Positions 25,378 through 27,102 of a stretch of 27,102 nucleotides of DNA are shown here, one piece after another. This stretch comes from Gammaproteobacteria bacterium (GTDB lineage Bacteria > Pseudomonadota > Gammaproteobacteria > Chromatiales > Sedimenticolaceae), in assembly GCA_020445165.1 (NCBI GenBank), contig JAGRHE010000017.1:1-27102 (forward strand), in the 5' to 3' direction. Both the position numbers and the translations under genes were made by a program. The notes below the pieces were generated by a model, which worked only from the letters and a program-made list of their open reading frames with translations, did no database searches and had not been told where the DNA came from. Positions within the stretch are counted from its first letter, which is position 1. Every line of letters begins with the position of its first letter.

Positions 25378-25458
25378 GGGACGCAGAGCAGCGCAGAGGA
25401 CGCGGAGTTTTTGATACTTGGCCGTCATCACCTCGGCGCTCTTCTGCGCTCCATCCCC
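25378..25458. repeat. Short MITE-like element, degenerate copy of the 25528-25679 repeat
   Basis: The left part (25378-25415) carries GGGACGCAGAG, GCGCAGAGGACGCGGAG and TTTTTGAT, matching the left arm of the longer element (ACGCAGAG...GCGCAGAG...TTTTTGA). The right part (25432-25458) reads CTCGGCGCTCTTCTGCGCTC then CATCCCC, matching the opposite arm and its flank in inverted orientation. The internal part is only ~16 bases. It starts 11 bases after the imuA stop. Confidence 0.6.
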
Positions 25459-25468
25459 GTTCTCAAGT

Positions 25469-25512
25469 GTAGGGCAGGCTGTGCCTGCCGTGTCGGGCAC
25501 AGCCCGACCTAC
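25469..25512. repeat. REPIN-like double hairpin with GTAG/CTAC ends
   Basis: Hairpin 1 is GGCAGGC-TGT-GCCTGCC (25473-25489) and hairpin 2 is GTCGGGC-ACA-GCCCGAC (25492-25508). The pair is bounded by GTAG (25469-25472) and CTAC (25509-25512), so it consists of two related REP units in opposite orientation. GTAG-headed REP pairs are mobilised by TnpA-REP (RAYT) transposases in known systems. No RAYT gene is in the window. Confidence 0.75.
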
Positions 25513-25527
25513 GCGAACCAGGTACAA

Positions 25528-25679
25528 GGACGCAGAGGGCACAGAGGAGCGCAGAGTTCGCAAAGGGTTTTTGAATGTCTTGCGTCCATGGGGTGCGCGC
25601 TATACATGAACATCGGCAGACGCTCAGTAGCAAAAAGAATCCTCCGCGAGCTCTGCGCTCCTCTGCGCCCTCTGCGTCC
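25528..25679. repeat. MITE-like element with 29-bp terminal inverted repeats
   Basis: The left end 25528-25556 (GGACGCAGAGGGCACAGAGG, then AGCGCAGAG) and the reverse complement of 25651-25679 agree at 28 of 29 positions, and weaker pairing continues inward for ~14 bases. The 152-bp element has no convincing gene. It has no transposase, and no target-site duplication could be defined by eye. Together with the two elements before it, it fills the 338 bp between imuA and imuB. Confidence 0.75.
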
Positions 25680-25704
25680 CCATCCCCGGCCCCCACGGTG
25701 AAGC

Positions 25705-27102
25705 ATGCTCTGGCTCGGTTTGTATTTTCCGCAGCTGCCGCTCGAGGTGTGCGTGCGCGGCCGGCAGCAGGCCGGGCCGCTGGCGATCGTCGAGAGCCGG
25801 GCCGGGCGCGAGCAGGTCAGCCGCTGCAATGCCGCGGCACGTGCCTGCGGGGTGGCACCGGGCATGGCATTGCCGGCGGCGCTGGCATTGTGTGGCGAGC
25901 TTGCGGTGCAGCGGCGCGATCGCGCCGGCGAGGGTCGTGCACTCGAAGAGTTGGCGGCCTGGGCCTACCAGTTCAGTGCGCGGATCAGTTTCGAACCCTC
26001 GTTACTGCTGCTCGAGGTCGGTGCCAGCCAGCGCCTGTTCGGCGGCCTGGCGACGCTGCTCGGACAGTTGCAGCGCGAGCTCGAACAGCTGGGTTACAGC
26101 GCCCGCCATGCGCTGGCACCGACCCCGACCGCGGCCGGCCTTTTGGCACGCAACCGGCCCGGCTGCACGGTGACCGGCACGGCCGGTTTACGGGATGCCG
26201 TCGCGCCACTGGCGCTGGACTGCCTGACCCGCGAAGCACGGGCGCGGGCACTGGTCCGGCATATCGGCCTGGCGACCATTGGTGACGTGCTGGCACTGCC
26301 GCGGGCCGAACTGGCGCGCCGGCTCGGGCCGCAGCTGACCGGCCTGCTCGATCGCCTGCTCGGCGATGCGCCCGACCCGCGGGCCGAGTGGTCACCGCCG
26401 CAGACCTTCGGGCAGACGGTCGAACTGCTCGGCGAGATCGGACAGTGCACGGCGTTGGTGTTTCCGGCCCGTCGCCTGATGGTCGCCCTGTGCGGTTTCC
26501 TGCGTGGTCTTGGCGGCGGCGCGCAACGCCTGCAGTGGACCTTGCAGCATCGCGACCTGGCCGCGACCCGCTTCGGCATGGGCCTGCTCGACCCGAGCCG
26601 TGACCCGGACCACATGCTGGCCGTGTTCCGCGAACGTATTGAACGCCTGGTGCTGCCGGCGCCGGTGATTGCAATCAGTCTGCAGGTCGACGACTGGCTG
26701 GCCTTCGCCGAGCACAGCCTGACGCTGCCGGTCGGCGAAACGCTGGACGCGCGGCCCGATCCGGCACTGCTGGAACGGCTCGGCAACCGCCTCGGCGAAC
26801 AGCATGTGCGCGGCCTGCGTTGCCTGGCCGACCACCGTCCCGAGCGCGCCTGGCAGCTGTGCCGGCCGGGCGAGCCCGGCGACAGCGGCACGGCCAGGGC
26901 CCTGTCGCAGCCGCCCTGGCTGCTGCCGCAACCGCGTCCGCTGCAGGACTGCGATGGTGTGCCGGCCTATGGCGACGGCCTGCTGCGCCTGCACAGCCTG
27001 CCCGAGCGGATCGAGGCCGGCTGGTGGGACGGCTTCGACATCACCCGCGACTACTTCGTCGCGCACAGCCCGGCCGGCGAACGGCTGTGGGTGTTCCGCG
27101 AC
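25705..27102 (+). CDS. imuB: ImuB, Y-family polymerase-like protein lacking catalytic Asp (3' end outside window)
   Basis: 466 codons are open to the right edge with no stop. ATG 25705 begins MLWLGLYFPQLPLEV, the usual ImuB N-terminus, with GGTGA just upstream. In active Y-family polymerases this first strand carries the catalytic Asp (DMDxFFA-like); here it is FPQLPLE, as in known ImuB, so the protein is expected to be catalytically inactive. Further landmarks are SRCNAAARACGVAPGMALPA, FEPSLLLLEVGASQRLFGGL (replacing the SIDE strand), IGLATIGDVLALPRAELARR (helix-hairpin-helix), VRGLRCLADHRPERAW and GWWDGFDITRDYF. Only the last few residues seem to be missing. ImuB is the hub linking ImuA, DnaE2 and the sliding clamp in damage-induced mutagenesis. 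dnaE2 would be expected downstream. Confidence 0.93.
   Translation, partial: MLWLGLYFPQLPLEVCVRGRQQAGPLAIVESRAGREQVSRCNAAARACGVAPGMALPAALALCGELAVQRRDRAGEGRALEELAAWAYQFSARISFEPSLLLLEVGASQRLFGGLATLLGQLQRELEQLGYSARHALAPTPTAAGLLARNRPGCTVTGTAGLRDAVAPLALDCLTREARARALVRHIGLATIGDVLALPRAELARRLGPQLTGLLDRLLGDAPDPRAEWSPPQTFGQTVELLGEIGQCTALVFPARRLMVALCGFLRGLGGGAQRLQWTLQHRDLAATRFGMGLLDPSRDPDHMLAVFRERIERLVLPAPVIAISLQVDDWLAFAEHSLTLPVGETLDARPDPALLERLGNRLGEQHVRGLRCLADHRPERAWQLCRPGEPGDSGTARALSQPPWLLPQPRPLQDCDGVPAYGDGLLRLHSLPERIEAGWWDGFDITRDYFVAHSPAGERLWVFRD

Noticed and set aside
25418..25701. Small open frames between imuA and imuB
   Set aside because: They consist of translated repeat arms and hairpins, lack ribosome sites and have no recognisable product.

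Overview
The window is GC-rich, densely coded DNA from a proteobacterium. The gene set suggests a gammaproteobacterium of the Chromatiales type: a PrsT-like TPR protein with a PEP-CTERM-like protein, several c-di-GMP proteins, a glycine-zipper OmpA lipoprotein, a PhnD-like lipoprotein next to a GGDEF/EAL protein, and imuA-imuB. The lineage is inferred from gene content only; there is no rRNA or other marker gene here. No tRNA, rRNA, CRISPR array or complete insertion sequence was seen.

Left third (1-13562): one plus-strand block. It opens inside a giant multi-domain envelope protein (more than 2,900 residues in the window, N-terminus missing) made of cadherin-like, VCBS/Ig-like and PKD modules. 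Two LamG-like domains and an NHL-type beta-propeller are inserted inside other modules. A run of nine T at 558-566 breaks its reading frame. The protein ends in a membrane segment and an acidic tail. Its stop codon overlaps (ATGA) the start of a membrane hybrid histidine kinase with REC and two HPt-like domains. The kinase gene in turn abuts or overlaps a REC-GGDEF-EAL response regulator whose GGDEF motif is degenerate and whose EAL motif is intact. Together they look like a surface or periplasmic sensing module that ends in c-di-GMP breakdown.

Middle (13615-20011): a convergent OmpA-family lipoprotein, then a large TPR protein of the PrsT type, a small PEP-CTERM-like protein behind an AT-rich leader and followed by a strong intrinsic terminator, then an exported intradiol dioxygenase and an exported methyltransferase-like protein. 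PrsT and PEP-CTERM proteins belong to the exosortase/exopolysaccharide system, but no exosortase gene lies in the window.

Right third (20181-27102): a minus-strand group encodes a PhnD-like lipoprotein, a HAMP-PAS-PAS-GGDEF-EAL protein starting 10 bases after it, and a Mut7-C ribonuclease. Divergent from it are imuA and imuB, a translesion-synthesis cassette. A GTTC-N7-GTTC direct repeat, the LexA box pattern known from Alphaproteobacteria, lies 57 bases upstream of imuA. A 338-base block of stacked repeats (a short MITE-like element, a REPIN-like double hairpin and a longer MITE-like element) separates imuA from imuB, which runs off the right edge.
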